64,000 nucleotides of DNA from Acidimicrobiia bacterium (GCA_023265025.1 JAHFUP010000010.1:34980-98979), one strand, 5' to 3'; positions 41,262 through 55,001 are shown, numbered from the stretch's first letter. The notes: generated by a model from the sequence alone, not told the origin. Made by a program: numbers and translations.

Positions 41262-41630
41262 TTAACCCTTCTTGGCGCCGTAGCGGCTACGGGCCTGCTT
41301 GCGGTCGCGCACGCCGGAGGCGTCGAGCACCCCGCGGATGATCTTGTAGCGGACCCCCGGGAGGTCCTTCACCCGGCCGCCACGCACGAGCACGATGGAG
41401 TGCTCCTGCAGGTTGTGGCCGACGCCGGGGATGTAGGCGGTGACCTCCTGGCCGGTGGTCAGCCGCACCCGGGCGACCTTGCGAAGCGCCGAGTTCGGCT
41501 TCTTGGGCGTGTGGGTGTACACGCGCGTGCACACACCCCGCCGTTGCGGGGCACCTTTCAGAGCCGGCGTCTTGGTCTTGTCGGACTTCGACTCGCGGCC
41601 CTTACGGACGAGCTGGGCGATAGTGGGCAC
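41262..41630 (-). CDS. rpsL: 30S ribosomal protein uS12
   Basis: This 122-residue protein (V)[20 protein letters not shown] has the decoding-centre loop [19 protein letters not shown] and [17 protein letters not shown]. The Lys residues equivalent to E. coli Lys42, Lys43 and Lys88 are all present, the streptomycin-sensitive state. I use the GTG at 41628-41630, which gives the standard length. Confidence 0.97.
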   Translation of the reverse strand: MPTIAQLVRKGRESKSDKTKTPALKGAPQRRGVCTRVYTHTPKKPNSALRKVARVRLTTGQEVTAYIPGVGHNLQEHSIVLVRGGRVKDLPGVRYKIIRGVLDASGVRDRKQARSRYGAKKG

Positions 41631-41669
41631 GAAGAGACATCCTACCTGGTTGACGGGAACTGGCGTTTT

Positions 41670-41707
41670 GGCTGCAGTTGGCCGCGTATGCGCGGCCAAC
41701 TGCAGCC
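41670..41707 (-). terminator. GGCTGCAG-type 17 bp perfect hairpin between rpoC and rpsL
   Basis: GGCTGCAGTTGGCCGCG (41670-41686) pairs perfectly with 41691-41707 across the loop TATG. On the minus strand it starts 13 bases after the rpoC stop and is followed by AAAACGCC, so it lacks a T tract. The outer stem and the flanks (ATCGA-CCTGGCTGCAG) are shared with the hairpin after rplQ at 20299. It could separate rpoBC from the str genes. Confidence 0.6.
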
Positions 41708-41720
41708 AGGTCGATTGGAA

Positions 41721-45680
<3,960 letters not shown>

Positions 45681-48600
45681 TTAGAGCCTGCTTCCTCGCT
45701 CGGCTGCCCGCCGAGCGTCCTCTTCGTCTGAGCCGCGCTCGGGACGGGACAGGTCGATGCCCAGCTCCTCGGCGGTACGGAACACGTCTTCGTCGAGCTC
45801 CCGCATCTCGATCTCCTCGCCGGTGGTCGAGAGGACCTCGACGTTGAGGCAGAGGGACTGCATCTCCTTGATGAGCACCTTGAAGGACTCGGGGATGCCG
45901 GGCTCGGGGATGTTCTCGCCCTTGACGATGGCCTCGTAGACCTTGACCCGGCCGAGGACGTCGTCGGACTTGATGGTGAGCAGCTCCTGCAGGGCGTAGG
46001 CGGCGCCATAGGCCTCGAGGGCCCACACCTCCATCTCCCCGAAGCGCTGGCCGCCGAACTGGGCCTTCCCGCCCAGGGGCTGCTGGGTGATCATGGAGTA
46101 GGGGCCGGTCGACCTGGCGTGGATCTTGTCGTCGACCAGGTGGAGGAGCTTCAGGATGTAGACGAACCCGCAGGTGACCGGCCGGTCGTAGGCCTCGCCG
46201 GTGCGGCCGTTGTAGAGCGTCTGCTTGCCGTCGGCCTGGATCAGCCGGGGACCATCCGGCACTGCGGAATCGGAGTGGAGGCGCTGGGTGAGGATCTGCT
46301 GGATGGTGGGGTGCTTGCCGGAGCCGGCGTCGCCCTCCTCGTCCCAGTGCGCCCCGTCGAACACCGGCGACGCCACCCAGACCGCGGGCTCGGTGACCGG
46401 GCGGGTCTTGGTGGCCGTCGTGGAGGTGGGGGTGCCGTTGTTGGCGCCGTCCCAGCCGTGGCGGGCGGCGTAGCCCAGGTGGCATTCGAGCACCTGGCCG
46501 ACGTTCATCCGGCTGGGCACGCCCAGGGGGTTCAGGATGATGTCGACCGGGGTGCCGTCGGCCAGGTGGGGCATGTCCTCGACCGGGAGGATCTTGGAGA
46601 TGACGCCCTTGTTGCCGTGGCGGCCGGCCAGCTTGTCGCCCTCGCTGATCTTGCGCTTCTGGGCCACGTACACCCGGACCAGCTGGTTCACGCCGGGAGC
46701 CAGCTCGTGCTGCTCCTCCCGGGAGAACACCTTGACGTCGATGACCTTGCCGGTCTCGCCGTGGGGCACCTTGAGGCTGGTGTCGCGGACCTCGCGGGCC
46801 TTCTCACCGAAGATGGCCCGCAGGAGGCGCTCCTCGGGGGTGAGCTCGGTCTCGCCCTTGGGGGTGACCTTGCCCACCAGCACGTCGCCGGGGCCGACCT
46901 CGGCGCCGATGCGGATGATGCCCCGCTCGTCGAGGTCCTTGAGGATGTCGTCGGAGAGGTTCGGGATGTCCCGGGTGATCTCCTCGGCGCCCAGCTTGGT
47001 GTCGCGGGCGTCGACCTCGTGGGCCTCGATGTGGATGGAGGTCAGCACGTCGTCGCGCACCAGGCGCTCGGACAGGATGATGGCGTCCTCGAAGTTGTAG
47101 CCCTCCCACGGCATGAAGGCCACGAGCAGGTTCTTGCCGAGGGCCAGGTCGCCCTGGTGGGTGGAGGGGCCGTCGGCCAGCACGTCACCCAGGGCCACGG
47201 TCTGGCCCTCGTCGACGACCGGCTTCTGGTTGATGCAGGTGCCCTGGTTGGACCGGCGGAACTTGGCCAGGCGGTAGAACTTGCGGCCCAGCGTGCGGCC
47301 CTCGCGGTCGGTCTGGCCGTCGACGTACTGGACGACGATGTGGTCGCCGGTGACTTCCTGGACCTCGCCATCGCCCTCGGACAGGACGACGTCGCCGGCG
47401 TCACGGGCGGCGCGCTTCTCGATGCCGGTGCCGATGTAGGGAGCCTCGGCCCGGACCAGGGAGACGGCCTGGCGCTGCATGTTGGCCCCCATGAGGGCCC
47501 GGTTGGCGTCGTCGTGCTCGAGGAACGGGATCATGGCCGTGGCCACGGAGACGATCTGCTTGGGCGAGACGTCCATGAGGTCGACCTCGCTGGGCGGCAC
47601 GTAGTCGATCTCGCTGGTGGTGCCGTAGGACGTGCCGCCGGCGCCGATGCGCACGCCGGCGCCCTGCGGACCACGGCGCACGAGCACGCGGTCACCGACG
47701 AACTGGCCCTCGTCGTCGAGGGTGGCGTTCGCCTGGGCGATGACGTGCTCCTCCTCCTCGTCGGCGGCGAGGTAACGGATCTCGTCGGTGAGGCGGCCGT
47801 CGACCACCTTGCGGTACGGGGTCTCGATGAACCCGAAGTCGTTGACCCGGGCGTAGGTGGCCAGGGAGCCGATCAGGCCGATGTTGGGGCCTTCCGGGGT
47901 CTCGATCGGGCACATCCGGCCGTAGTGGCTGGTGTGCACGTCGCGGACCTCGAAGCCGGCCCGCTCACGGGACAGACCGCCGGGGCCGAGGGCCGAGAGG
48001 CGGCGCTTGTGGGTCAGGCCGTCGAGCGGGTTGGTCTGGCCCATGAACTGGGACAGCTGGCTGGTGCCGAAGAACTCCTTGATGGCCGCGACCACCGGGC
48101 GGATGTTGATCAGGGTCTGGGGCGTGATGGCCTCGACGTCCTGGGTGGTCATGCGCTCGCGGACGACCCGCTCCATGCGGGACAGGCCGATGCGGACCTG
48201 GTTCTGGATCAGCTCGCCCACCGAGCGGATGCGCCGGTTGGCGAAGTGGTCCTGGTCGTCGAGGCGGTAGCCCTCCTCGCCGGCGGCCAGGTGCAGCAGG
48301 TAGGTCGTGGCGGCCAGGATCTCCGACGGGCTCAGGACGAACTGCGTCTGGCCGGGGCGCTCGAGGTCGACGCTGAGCAGCTCGGCGATCTTCTCGATCT
48401 CCGGGCCGAGCTTGCGGTTCAGCTTGTAGCGGCCGACGCGGGTGAGGTCGTAGCGCTTCGGGTTGAAGAAGGCGTTCTCGAAGTAGGCGCGGGCGGCCTC
48501 GACCTGGGGCGGCTCGCCCGGGCGGGCCCGCTTGTAGATCTCGACCAGGGCCTCCTCCCGGGTGGGGGCGAGGTCCTTCTCCTTCTCCCACTGGCCCTCG

Positions 48601-49268
48601 AGGAAGTCGAAGTGGTTGACGAAGCGCTCGAGGAAGCCGGGGTGGGCCTCCTGGTCGTAGCCCAGGGCCCGCAGGAGGACGAACAGGGACAGGCGGCGCT
48701 TGCGGGCCACCCGGGTGCCGGCGGTGACGTCCTTGCCGGGCTTCTGCTCGATGTCGAACTCGATCCACTCACCGCGGTAGGGGTGGATGGTGGCGGTGGC
48801 GATGGTCTTGGCGTCGCGGCCGGGCTGGAAGATGACGCCCGGGGAACGGACGAGCTGGGACACGACAACCCGCTCGGTGCCGTTGATGATGAACGTGCCC
48901 TTGTCGGTCATCATCGGGAAGTCGCCCATGAAGACCGTCTGCTCTTTGATCTCGCCCGTGGTGGCGTTCATGAAGCGGGCGCGCACGAAGATGGGCGCGG
49001 AGAAGGTCATGTCCTTCTCCTTGCACTCCTCCACGGTGAACTTGGGCGGCGGACGCAGGTCCTGGTCGGCCGCGTCGAACTCCAGCTCAAGGCGGAGCTG
49101 GCCGGTAAAGTCCTCGATGGGGCTGATGTCGCGGAAGGTCTCGGCCATCCCCCGGTCGAGGAACCACTTGAACGAGTCTCGCTGTACGGCGATCAGGTCC
49201 GGGAGGGCCAGGACCTCGTCGAGGTTGGAAAAGGAAAAGCGTTCCCGAGGGGCGGGACGAGTGGGCAA
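45681..49268 (-). CDS. rpoB: RNA polymerase beta subunit
   Basis: The 1195-residue beta subunit has the standard blocks, ending with [20 protein letters not shown] and [15 protein letters not shown]. The rifampicin-pocket cluster I reads [20 protein letters not shown] then [16 protein letters not shown]. Compared with the common FMDQNNPL, the Asp equivalent to E. coli 516 is Gly (residue 410) and the Asn equivalent to 518 is Thr. His526 and Ser531 equivalents are kept. A good promoter lies about 210 bp upstream and a hairpin lies between it and rplL. Confidence 0.97.
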   Translation of the reverse strand: MPTRPAPRERFSFSNLDEVLALPDLIAVQRDSFKWFLDRGMAETFRDISPIEDFTGQLRLELEFDAADQDLRPPPKFTVEECKEKDMTFSAPIFVRARFMNATTGEIKEQTVFMGDFPMMTDKGTFIINGTERVVVSQLVRSPGVIFQPGRDAKTIATATIHPYRGEWIEFDIEQKPGKDVTAGTRVARKRRLSLFVLLRALGYDQEAHPGFLERFVNHFDFLEGQWEKEKDLAPTREEALVEIYKRARPGEPPQVEAARAYFENAFFNPKRYDLTRVGRYKLNRKLGPEIEKIAELLSVDLERPGQTQFVLSPSEILAATTYLLHLAAGEEGYRLDDQDHFANRRIRSVGELIQNQVRIGLSRMERVVRERMTTQDVEAITPQTLINIRPVVAAIKEFFGTSQLSQFMGQTNPLDGLTHKRRLSALGPGGLSRERAGFEVRDVHTSHYGRMCPIETPEGPNIGLIGSLATYARVNDFGFIETPYRKVVDGRLTDEIRYLAADEEEEHVIAQANATLDDEGQFVGDRVLVRRGPQGAGVRIGAGGTSYGTTSEIDYVPPSEVDLMDVSPKQIVSVATAMIPFLEHDDANRALMGANMQRQAVSLVRAEAPYIGTGIEKRAARDAGDVVLSEGDGEVQEVTGDHIVVQYVDGQTDREGRTLGRKFYRLAKFRRSNQGTCINQKPVVDEGQTVALGDVLADGPSTHQGDLALGKNLLVAFMPWEGYNFEDAIILSERLVRDDVLTSIHIEAHEVDARDTKLGAEEITRDIPNLSDDILKDLDERGIIRIGAEVGPGDVLVGKVTPKGETELTPEERLLRAIFGEKAREVRDTSLKVPHGETGKVIDVKVFSREEQHELAPGVNQLVRVYVAQKRKISEGDKLAGRHGNKGVISKILPVEDMPHLADGTPVDIILNPLGVPSRMNVGQVLECHLGYAARHGWDGANNGTPTSTTATKTRPVTEPAVWVASPVFDGAHWDEEGDAGSGKHPTIQQILTQRLHSDSAVPDGPRLIQADGKQTLYNGRTGEAYDRPVTCGFVYILKLLHLVDDKIHARSTGPYSMITQQPLGGKAQFGGQRFGEMEVWALEAYGAAYALQELLTIKSDDVLGRVKVYEAIVKGENIPEPGIPESFKVLIKEMQSLCLNVEVLSTTGEEIEMRELDEDVFRTAEELGIDLSRPERGSDEEDARRAAERGSRL

Positions 49269-49479
49269 AACCTCACTCCTTCGCGGAGAGTGCTGGGCGG
49301 GCCATAAATTCGTGTGGAAGCCTGGATTCGAGGGCGTGCAGGGCAGGGCGGGTCGGTCAAAGCCGGGCGCGCGCGGTCAAGCCGGTGAAAAAGGACGGCG
49401 ACTCGCGGGCTGGCACGGCAGTTACCAGACTAGCTGCAGCTGCGCGATTGGGCAAGCCAGCTCGAATCAAGCTGGGTTG
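49269..49479 (-). other. probable rpoB leader
   Basis: About 210 bases lie between the predicted transcription start and the rpoB ATG. No reading frame with protein-like character is seen. On the minus strand a GAAGGAG site precedes the rpoB start. No strong long hairpin was recognised inside this stretch. Confidence 0.4.
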
Positions 49480-49508
49480 AGGCTATTCGACTCCGACGCT
49501 GGGGTCAA
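49480..49508 (-). promoter_or_regulatory. probable sigma-A promoter of rpoBC
   Basis: On the minus strand TTGACC (49503-49508) is followed after exactly 17 bases by TAGCCT (49480-49485). This fits a housekeeping promoter with a TAnnnT-type -10. It lies within the 362 bp rplL-rpoB gap, so rpoBC may be transcribed both from here and by read-through from rplJL. Confidence 0.6.
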
Positions 49509-49580
49509 GGGTTGTGGACAACATGCTGTTTCATCGCTCGGACGACAACGCCCGCTGACCGCTCCGGTATTCCCGTCATC

Positions 49581-49621
49581 TTCGTGAGTTGAGCTACCGC
49601 TGCGGTAGCCCAACTCACGAA
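49581..49621 (-). terminator. hairpin between rplL and rpoB (attenuator candidate)
   Basis: TTCGTGAGTTG (49581-49591) pairs with CAACTCACGAA (49611-49621), and after one mismatch GCTACCG pairs with CGGTAGC around a 3-base loop. It starts 9 bases after the rplL stop. Partial termination between rplJL and rpoBC at this place is known in E. coli; here no T tract follows, so the mechanism is open. Confidence 0.55.
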
Positions 49622-49630
49622 CGACGACCG

Positions 49631-50014
49631 CTACTTGAGCTCGACGGTGGCGCCGGCGCTTTCCAGCTGCGCCTTCGCCTTCTCGGCGTCCTCCTTGGAT
49701 ACCTTCTCGAGGACGGCCTTGGGGGCGCTGTCCACCAGGTCCTTGGCCTCCTTGAGACCGAGGTTGGTGAGGGCGCGCACCTCCTTGATGACCGGGATCT
49801 TCTGGGCGCCGACCTCGGCGAGGATGACGTCGAACTCGTCCTGCTCCTCGACCTCCGGTGCAGCCTCGGCCGCGCCAGCGCCGCCGGCGGCGGCCACGGC
49901 CACGGGGGCGGCGGCGGTCACGCCGAACTTCTCCTCGAACTCCTTGAGGAGCTCGGAGAGCTCGAGCACGGTCATGCCGGCGATGCTGTCGAGGATCTCT
50001 GCCTTGGTGGCCAT
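49631..50014 (-). CDS. rplL: 50S ribosomal protein bL12 (L7/L12)
   Basis: This 127-residue protein has the N-terminal dimerisation helix ([20 protein letters not shown]), an Ala-rich hinge ([20 protein letters not shown]) and the C-terminal domain [24 protein letters not shown] [20 protein letters not shown]. It forms the stalk that recruits translation GTPases. Its ATG follows the rplJ TAG directly. Confidence 0.97.
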   Translation of the reverse strand: MATKAEILDSIAGMTVLELSELLKEFEEKFGVTAAAPVAVAAAGGAGAAEAAPEVEEQDEFDVILAEVGAQKIPVIKEVRALTNLGLKEAKDLVDSAPKAVLEKVSKEDAEKAKAQLESAGATVELK

Positions 50015-50827
50015 CTACTGGTCTCCTTCTTTCTCGGTCTCAACGGGGGCGTTCTCAGGCTCGGCGGGGGCCGTCTCGGGCTCGGCGGCCGCCGTCTCGA
50101 CGACGGGCGTGCTCTCGGGCTCGGCGGGGGCCGTCTCGGCTTCGACGGTGGGGGTCTCGAGCTCGGGCTCGGGCTCGGCGGCCGGTGACTCGGCTTCGAC
50201 CGGGGTGGTCTCGGCTTCGACGGTGGGGGTCTCGGGCTCGGGCTCGGCCGTCTCGGGCTCGGGCTCCGTCGCCGCTTCCCCGGGGGCGATCAGTTGCTCG
50301 CCGGCGGCTTGACGCTTCTCGAGCAGGGCGGACAGCCCGTAGGCGAAATTGCGGGGCAGGGCCTGGAGCAGGCCCGCCATCTTGACGAGCGGGGCGGCGA
50401 GGGCGCCGGCCAACTGGGCGAGAATGACCTCACGAGGCGCGACGTCGGCGAGGGCGCCGGCGTCGGCCGCGCTGAGCACCGTGGTGCCGAGCAAGCCACC
50501 CTTGATGGTGAGGTTGGGGTTGGTGCGGGCAAAGTCGCGGAGGGACTTGGCCACGGCCACGGCGTCGCCGTCGACGAAGGCGATGGCCGTGGGGCCAACG
50601 AGGAGCGGCTCGAGGTCGGTGAGGCCGAGGTCGGCCGCCGCCCGCCGGACCAGCGTGTTCTTGAAGATGCGGTACTCGCCGCCGGCGTTGCCCACGGAGG
50701 CCCGGAGGTTGGCCAGGTCGGCGACCTTCAGCCCGCGGTACTCCGTCAGCAGCGCGCCGTTGGACGACGACAGGCGCTCGCGCACCTCGCTGACGACGGC
50801 GACCTTCTCAGGTCTGGGTTCTCCCAA
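50015..50827 (-). CDS. rplJ: 50S ribosomal protein uL10 with long acidic repeat tail
   Basis: The uL10 core spans residues 1-175 (EKVAVVSEVRERLSSSNGAL, LTEYRGLKVADLANLRASVG, YRIFKNTLVRRAAADLGL). The tail of about 90 residues is made of Glu/Pro/Thr repeats (EPEPETAEPEPETPTVEAET and variants). In uL10 the C-terminal helix binds the bL12 dimers and lies before this tail. I use the TTG at 50825-50827, because GGGAGGAG lies about six bases upstream; a longer frame is open but overlaps the leader structure. Confidence 0.93.
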   Translation of the reverse strand: MGEPRPEKVAVVSEVRERLSSSNGALLTEYRGLKVADLANLRASVGNAGGEYRIFKNTLVRRAAADLGLTDLEPLLVGPTAIAFVDGDAVAVAKSLRDFARTNPNLTIKGGLLGTTVLSAADAGALADVAPREVILAQLAGALAAPLVKMAGLLQALPRNFAYGLSALLEKRQAAGEQLIAPGEAATEPEPETAEPEPETPTVEAETTPVEAESPAAEPEPELETPTVEAETAPAEPESTPVVETAAAEPETAPAEPENAPVETEKEGDQ

Positions 50828-50849
50828 AGCAACTCCTCCCGGTTGGTCG

Positions 50850-50966
50850 GTACGCGCGAACAACCCTCGGGAGGTTCACGCCTCGTTGGGCGGGCCCGGT
50901 TGAAAGGGCCGCTTACGCGCCTACGCCCTTTCGAGGCAGTGGCGCACCGAATGTCTACGGCGATCT
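50850..50966 (-). ncRNA. ribosomal protein L10 leader
   Basis: The rplA-rplJ gap on the minus strand contains CCGTAGACA near its 5' end, GCGTAAGCGGCCC in the middle and CCGCCCAACGAGGCGTGAAC near the 3' end. These match the layout of the autoregulatory L10 leader, which the L10-(L12) complex binds to repress rplJL. The match is by pattern memory only. Confidence 0.6.
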
Positions 50967-50983
50967 AGATGTGACTGCTGATA

Positions 50984-51718
50984 CTAGCCGGCGCTGGCGG
51001 TGAGCTCCTCGTCGAGCGCCCGCATGGCGTTGGGGTCGACCTTGATGCCCGGGCCCATGGTGGAGGACACGGCGATGCCCCGCACGTACTTGCCCTTGGC
51101 CGACGCCGGCTTGGCCCGCTGGAGCTCCTCGACCACGGCCTGGAAGTTCTGCAGGAGCGCCCGCCGGTCGAAGCTCACCTTGCCGATGGGGACGTGGATG
51201 TTCCCGTAGCGGTCGGTGCGGTACTCCACCCGGCCGCCCTTGAACTCCCGGACCGCCCGGCCGACGTCCATCGTCACCGTGCCGGTCTTGGGGTTCGGCA
51301 TGAGGCCGCGGGGGCCAAGGACCCGGCCCAGCTTGCCCACCTGGCCCATGAGGTCGGGTGTGGCGATGGCGACGTCGAAATCGAGGAAACCGCCCTGCAC
51401 GCGGGCGACCAGATCGTCGGCGCCCACCACGTCGGCGCCGGCCTCCCGGGCCTCGGCCGCGGCGTCGCCGGCGGCGAAGGCCACGACGCGGACGTTCTTG
51501 CCGGTGCCGGCGGGCAGGCCGACGGTGCCGCGCACGATCTGGTCGGCCTTGCGGGGGTCGACGCCGAGGCGCACGGCCAGCTCCACCGACTCGTCGAACT
51601 TGGCCGCGGCCAGGCTCTTCACCAGGTCGACGGCCTCGCCGGGGGCGTGCTGGCGGTCGCGATCGAAGCGGCGGGTGGCGTCGACGTACTTCTTGCTGTC
51701 CTTGTGGGTGTGGGTCAT
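50984..51718 (-). CDS. rplA: 50S ribosomal protein uL1
   Basis: This 244-residue protein has [60 protein letters not shown] and a final [15 protein letters not shown]. It forms the mobile L1 stalk near the E site. It follows rplK by 5 bp. The ATG at 51716-51718 gives the usual length. Confidence 0.97.
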   Translation of the reverse strand: MTHTHKDSKKYVDATRRFDRDRQHAPGEAVDLVKSLAAAKFDESVELAVRLGVDPRKADQIVRGTVGLPAGTGKNVRVVAFAAGDAAAEAREAGADVVGADDLVARVQGGFLDFDVAIATPDLMGQVGKLGRVLGPRGLMPNPKTGTVTMDVGRAVREFKGGRVEYRTDRYGNIHVPIGKVSFDRRALLQNFQAVVEELQRAKPASAKGKYVRGIAVSSTMGPGIKVDPNAMRALDEELTASAG

Positions 51719-51723
51719 GTCGA

Positions 51724-52152
51724 TCAGCCCTTGACCGTGAGGCCCATGGAGCGGGCGGTGCCGACGACCTGGCGCTTGGCGGCCTCGAGGTCGTTGGCGT
51801 TGAGGTCGGGCAGCTTGGTGGTGGCGATCTCGGTGACCTGGGCGTCGGTGACGGTGCCGGCGGCCTCGCGGCCCGGCGCGGTGGAGCCCTTGGCGATGCC
51901 CGCTGCGGCCCGGAGCAGGACCGGCGTCGGCGGCGTCTTGATGACGAAGGTAAACGACCGGTCCTCGAAGACAGTGATCTCCGCCGGCACGACCGTGCCC
52001 CGCTGGGATTCCGTCGCCGCGTTGTACTGCTTGCAGAACTCCATGATGTTCACGCCGTGGGGGCCGAGGGCCGTGCCCACGGGCGGGGCCGGCGTGGCCG
52101 CCCCCGCCGGAATCTGAATCTTGACGATTGCCGCGACGCGCCGTTTGGCCAT
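51724..52152 (-). CDS. rplK: 50S ribosomal protein uL11
   Basis: This 142-residue protein has [40 protein letters not shown] and [20 protein letters not shown]. It binds the GTPase centre rRNA with uL10. Repeat copy I separates it from nusG. Confidence 0.97.
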   Translation of the reverse strand: MAKRRVAAIVKIQIPAGAATPAPPVGTALGPHGVNIMEFCKQYNAATESQRGTVVPAEITVFEDRSFTFVIKTPPTPVLLRAAAGIAKGSTAPGREAAGTVTDAQVTEIATTKLPDLNANDLEAAKRQVVGTARSMGLTVKG

Positions 52153-52228
52153 GCGTGTACTTCTCCTTTGGTGGTCCTGGCGGCGTCCGAGGGACGCCTC
52201 CCACCCTTGATGAACGTTGCGATGTTAT

Positions 52229-52364
52229 CGGCCGGCGGCCGTGGTCACCGCCGAAGGCGGTCCCGCCCGGCTGCCGGCGAAAGAAGAACGGCGGAGGGCG
52301 ACCGGCTCCGCCGGTCGCCTGAAGCACGATTGCCTCGGCGAGCAACCTCCGGTTGCGACGCCGA
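52229..52364 (-). repeat. three-hairpin intergenic repeat, copy I
   Basis: On the minus strand it starts at the base after the nusG TAG: hairpin GCAACCGGAGGTTGC, GAGGCAATCGTGCTTC, core stem GACCGGCGGAGCCGGTC, CCTCCGCCGTTCTTC, GGCAGCCGGGCGGG, stem ACCGCCTTCGGCGGT. The A-T closing pairs in both stems differ from the G-C pairs of other copies while keeping pairing, which supports an RNA or DNA structure under selection. Confidence 0.85.
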
Positions 52365-53153
52365 CTAGAGCTTGGCTACCTGGCTGAATTCGAGCTCGAC
52401 GGGGGTTTCCCGGCCGAAGATGTTGACCAGCACCTTGAGCTTCATCTGGTCGTCGTTGATCTCGGCGATGGTGCCGGTGAAGTCGGCGAAGGGCCCTTCC
52501 CGCACCCGGACGCTCTCGCCGATCTCGAACATGGCCCGGTGGCGGGCCTTCTTGGGCGCCCCGTCGGTGCCGGTGGGCTGGACCTGGAGGATGCTCTCGA
52601 CCTCTTTGCGGGACAGCGGGGTGGGCTTGGCGCCCAGGCCGACGAACCCGGTGACGCCGGGGGTGTTGCGGACCACCCGCCAGGAGTCGTCGTCCAGCTC
52701 ACAGCGGACCAGCAGGTAGCCCGGAAAGACCTTCTTCTGGACGGTGACCCGCTTGCCGCCCTTGAACTCGATGACGTCCTCCATGGGGATGACGCACTCG
52801 AAGATCCGGTCCTCCATGTTCATGGAGGCGATGCGGCTCTCGAGATTCGACTTCACCTTGTTCTCGTAGCCGGCGTAGGTGTGCACGACGTACCAGGAGC
52901 CGGGGCGGTCGTAGGGGCTCTCGACGGGAGGCTCTTCCTCCTCCTCGTCGTCGAAGCCCTCGGCCAGCAGCTGGTCCTCGGACAGCACCTCATCGGCGAG
53001 GGGCACCTCGGCAGGGGCGGCGGCAGCCTCGTCGGACACGACGTCGACAGGCGCGGCGTCGGCCGGCGCTTCGGCCTCGGGCGCGGCGTCGACCGAGTCG
53101 TCGAGCGGCTCGACGCCGCCGGTCGTGATGGTGGGGTCTTCGGTCTGGCTCAT
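52365..53153 (-). CDS. nusG: transcription termination/antitermination factor NusG with acidic N-terminal extension
   Basis: The NusG core begins at [20 protein letters not shown] near residue 85 and has [17 protein letters not shown] and the KOW domain [18 protein letters not shown]. The first 84 residues are acidic and Ala/Pro-rich ([31 protein letters not shown]), longer than in most bacteria but known in actinobacteria. The ATG overlaps the secE stop as ATGA. NusG links RNA polymerase with Rho and, through uS10, with the ribosome. Confidence 0.96.
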   Translation of the reverse strand: MSQTEDPTITTGGVEPLDDSVDAAPEAEAPADAAPVDVVSDEAAAAPAEVPLADEVLSEDQLLAEGFDDEEEEEPPVESPYDRPGSWYVVHTYAGYENKVKSNLESRIASMNMEDRIFECVIPMEDVIEFKGGKRVTVQKKVFPGYLLVRCELDDDSWRVVRNTPGVTGFVGLGAKPTPLSRKEVESILQVQPTGTDGAPKKARHRAMFEIGESVRVREGPFADFTGTIAEINDDQMKLKVLVNIFGRETPVELEFSQVAKL

Positions 53154-53446
53154 TTGAAGAGGAAGATGACGGCTTTGGCGAAGACATAGTCGAGGGCGAA
53201 GATGATCGCGGTGAGCAGCAGGAGCGCCATCAGCACGACGATGGAGTAGTTGATGACCTCGGCTCGCGTGGGCCAGGCCACCTTCCGCAGCTCGGCGCGA
53301 ACCTGGCGGGCGTACTCCGAGGGGCCGATGCGCTCCTTCGTCGCCACCCGGGCCGGCGCCTGGCGCGGCGCTTCCCGGCGGGTGGGGCTGCCGTCAGCGT
53401 CGACCTGACCCTGACGCTGCATCATCCTCTTCATCTCACGGTTCAC
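53150..53446 (-). CDS. secE: protein translocase subunit SecE
   Basis: This 98-residue protein has a basic N-terminal half, then the conserved [20 protein letters not shown] and one membrane helix ([20 protein letters not shown]). SecE clamps SecY in the membrane. It lies between tRNA-Trp and nusG, the standard order. Confidence 0.95.
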   Translation of the reverse strand: MNREMKRMMQRQGQVDADGSPTRREAPRQAPARVATKERIGPSEYARQVRAELRKVAWPTRAEVINYSIVVLMALLLLTAIIFALDYVFAKAVIFLFK

Positions 53447-53480
53447 GGCAAATTCTCCACTCGAGTCGGAGACGAACGAG

Positions 53481-53554
53481 CAGGGCAGGAGGGACTCGAA
53501 CCCCCAACCGCCGGTTTTGGAGACCGGTGCTCTGCCAAATTGAGCTACTGCCCT
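53481..53554 (-). tRNA. tRNA-Trp (CCA)
   Basis: A 74-base cloverleaf has acceptor stem AGGGCAG/CTGCCCT, D-arm AGCTCAATTTGGCAGAGC, anticodon loop CTCCAAA (anticodon CCA), T-arm GGGGTTCGAGTCCC and discriminator G. The 3' CCA is not encoded. Its place before secE is typical. Confidence 0.95.
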
Positions 53555-53632
53555 CAGCGGGCCAGCCCCTGACGTACGCGTCCCTAGGTTAGCCCATCGC
53601 CGACGATGGGCTCCCTGCAGTAGACGCTCTAG

Positions 53633-53800
53633 TGCCTCGACCTCATTCGTTCGCTTCGCTCACTCCATTCGGTCGAAGTGATCGTGCTCCGGCGGGCGAG
53701 CGGAGCTCGCGCCGCCTCCGCCCTGTCCCTCCCTCCTCTCCGCAGCCGAAGGGGCCGCCTTCGGCGGCGACGGCGGCCACGGACGGGAAACCCCACGGGC
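53633..53800 (+). repeat. three-hairpin intergenic repeat, copy J (inverted relative to the genes)
   Basis: It reads on the plus strand: TTCGCTTCGCTCACTCC, GTGCTCCGGC, a rebuilt central stem GGCGAGCGGAGCTCGC that keeps the GGA loop, CCTCCGCCCTGTCCC, GCAGCCGAAGGGG and CCGCCTTCGGCGG. It lies in the 271 bp gap between the anti-sigma gene and tRNA-Trp. Unlike copies A and C its first module abuts no gene start. Confidence 0.75.
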
Positions 53801-53825
53801 GCGGCGAACGTTTGTGGTCAGGGCT

Positions 53826-54185
53826 CTAGCTGGCGAGGCGGACGCGGCGGCGGGCCCGGGTGGCCAGGATGGCTCCCGCGGCGCCGGCGGCGGTGGCGGC
53901 GGCGATCCCGCCGACGTAGGCGACCCGCCGGCCGTTGAGCAGGTGGTGCATGGCCCGGCGCTCGCCGGCGGCTTCGAGGGAGGCCAGGATCCCGGGCAGG
54001 AGGCCGGGATTCGGCTCCAGCACCGCGGTACGGAGCTGGTGGAGCGTGCGCAGCACCTTGCGGTACTGGACGAGCTCGGCCTGGCACCGCAGGCAGGCGG
54101 CGATGTGGCGCTGCACCTCGATGTCGGCGATCTCGCCTCCGTCGACGACGGCGGGAAGGGCGGCGGCGACATCGTCGCAGGACAC
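53826..54185 (-). CDS. zinc-finger anti-sigma factor (ZAS type), membrane-anchored
   Basis: This 119-residue protein starts at a GTG (VSCDDVAAAL). Cys3, His27, Cys31 and Cys34 (HIAACLRCQAEL, H-x3-C-x2-C) form the anti-sigma zinc-binding domain. One membrane segment (VAYVGGIAAATAAGAAGAIL) near residues 88-107 is followed by a short basic tail, so the zinc domain should face the cytoplasm. It follows the sigma gene by 22 bp and probably binds that sigma factor. GGAG lies about 10 bases before the GTG. Confidence 0.82.
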   Translation of the reverse strand: MSCDDVAAALPAVVDGGEIADIEVQRHIAACLRCQAELVQYRKVLRTLHQLRTAVLEPNPGLLPGILASLEAAGERRAMHHLLNGRRVAYVGGIAAATAAGAAGAILATRARRRVRLAS

Positions 54186-54207
54186 GCCCCCGCTCCCGAA
54201 GAACCGG

Positions 54208-54786
54208 CTAGACCGCACGGGCTTTCTCCTCTCCGGGCATCGGGAACAGGCGCTCCCGCAGCTTGCGACGGGCCCGGTGCAGGCGCACCTTGGCCGCCGA
54301 CTCGGTGATGCCGAGCTCCGACGCGATGGCGTCGTGGGGCAGGTCGTAGACATCGCGGAGGACGACGACCGCCCGCAGGATCGGGGGCAGGTCGGCCAGG
54401 GCGGCGGTGACCCGGTCGCGGAGCACGCCGGCCTCGGCCATGATCTCCGGGTCCGACTCGGGGCGCTCGTCGAGCACGTTGTCGTCGTCGGAGAGCTCCT
54501 CGTGGCGGCCCTTGGACCGCCGCGACAGCTGCGTCGACGCGCAGTTGGCGGTGATCCGGTACATCCACGTCGAGAAGCGGGCATCGCCCCGGAACCGCTT
54601 GAGCGACTTGAACGCCCGCAGGTAGGCCTCCTGGGCCACGTCGCGGGCGTCGTCCTCGTTCCCGGTGAGCCGGTAGGCGAGGGTGTAGACGTCGGCCTGC
54701 GTCGCCTCGACCAGCGCAGTGAACGCGCTCATGTCCCCGGCTTTGGCCGCGGCGACCAGCCGGGCCTCCTCGGAATCGATCACCAC
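54208..54786 (-). CDS. ECF-family RNA polymerase sigma factor
   Basis: This 192-residue protein has sigma region 2 (AFTALVEATQADVYTLAYRL, EDDARDVAQEAYLRAFKSLK, RFSTWMYRITANCA) over residues 20-85 and region 4 (LPPILRAVVVLRDVYDLPHD, ESAAKVRLHRARRKLRERL) over residues 130-185. Regions 1 and 3 are absent, as in group 4 (ECF) sigmas. The GTG at 54784-54786 is chosen because AGAGGA lies about nine bases upstream; a GTG three codons earlier is possible. It begins 50 bp after rpmG, inside what is normally the rpmG-secE stretch. Confidence 0.88.
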   Translation of the reverse strand: MVIDSEEARLVAAAKAGDMSAFTALVEATQADVYTLAYRLTGNEDDARDVAQEAYLRAFKSLKRFRGDARFSTWMYRITANCASTQLSRRSKGRHEELSDDDNVLDERPESDPEIMAEAGVLRDRVTAALADLPPILRAVVVLRDVYDLPHDAIASELGITESAAKVRLHRARRKLRERLFPMPGEEKARAV

Positions 54787-54836
54787 GGGTGCCACGTCCT
54801 CTAGGACCGGTTCCTCCGCCGGAAGGTTACGCGGGG

Positions 54837-55001
54837 CTAGCGCGTCTCCCTGTGGGTCGTGTGCGTCCGGTCCCAACGGCAATACTTCTTCACTTCCATG
54901 CGTTCCCGGTCGTTCTGCTTGTTCTTCATGGTGATGTAGTTCCGGCGCTTGCACGTCTCGCACGCCAGCGTCACCTTCACCCGCTTCTCGCCCTTGGCCA
55001 C
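54837..55001 (-). CDS. rpmG: 50S ribosomal protein bL33
   Basis: This 54-residue protein (V)[20 protein letters not shown] contains [19 protein letters not shown] and ends HRETR. The N-terminal C-x2-C is present, but the second pair is only one Cys (CRWD), so the zinc site lacks its fourth ligand. The GTG at 54999-55001 is used. It follows tuf copy 2 by 66 bp. Confidence 0.93.
   Translation of the reverse strand: MAKGEKRVKVTLACETCKRRNYITMKNKQNDRERMEVKKYCRWDRTHTTHRETR

Noticed and set aside
46119..49307. Open plus-strand frame of 1062 codons
   Set aside because: It is antisense to rpoB, with the same low-complexity composition. rpoB itself is complete and unmistakable.
54837..55001. bL33 with three Cys as a zinc-independent paralogue
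   Set aside because: The zinc-free form lacks the first C-x2-C too. Here two ligands plus one remain, so it is more likely a lineage variant; the functional state cannot be told.
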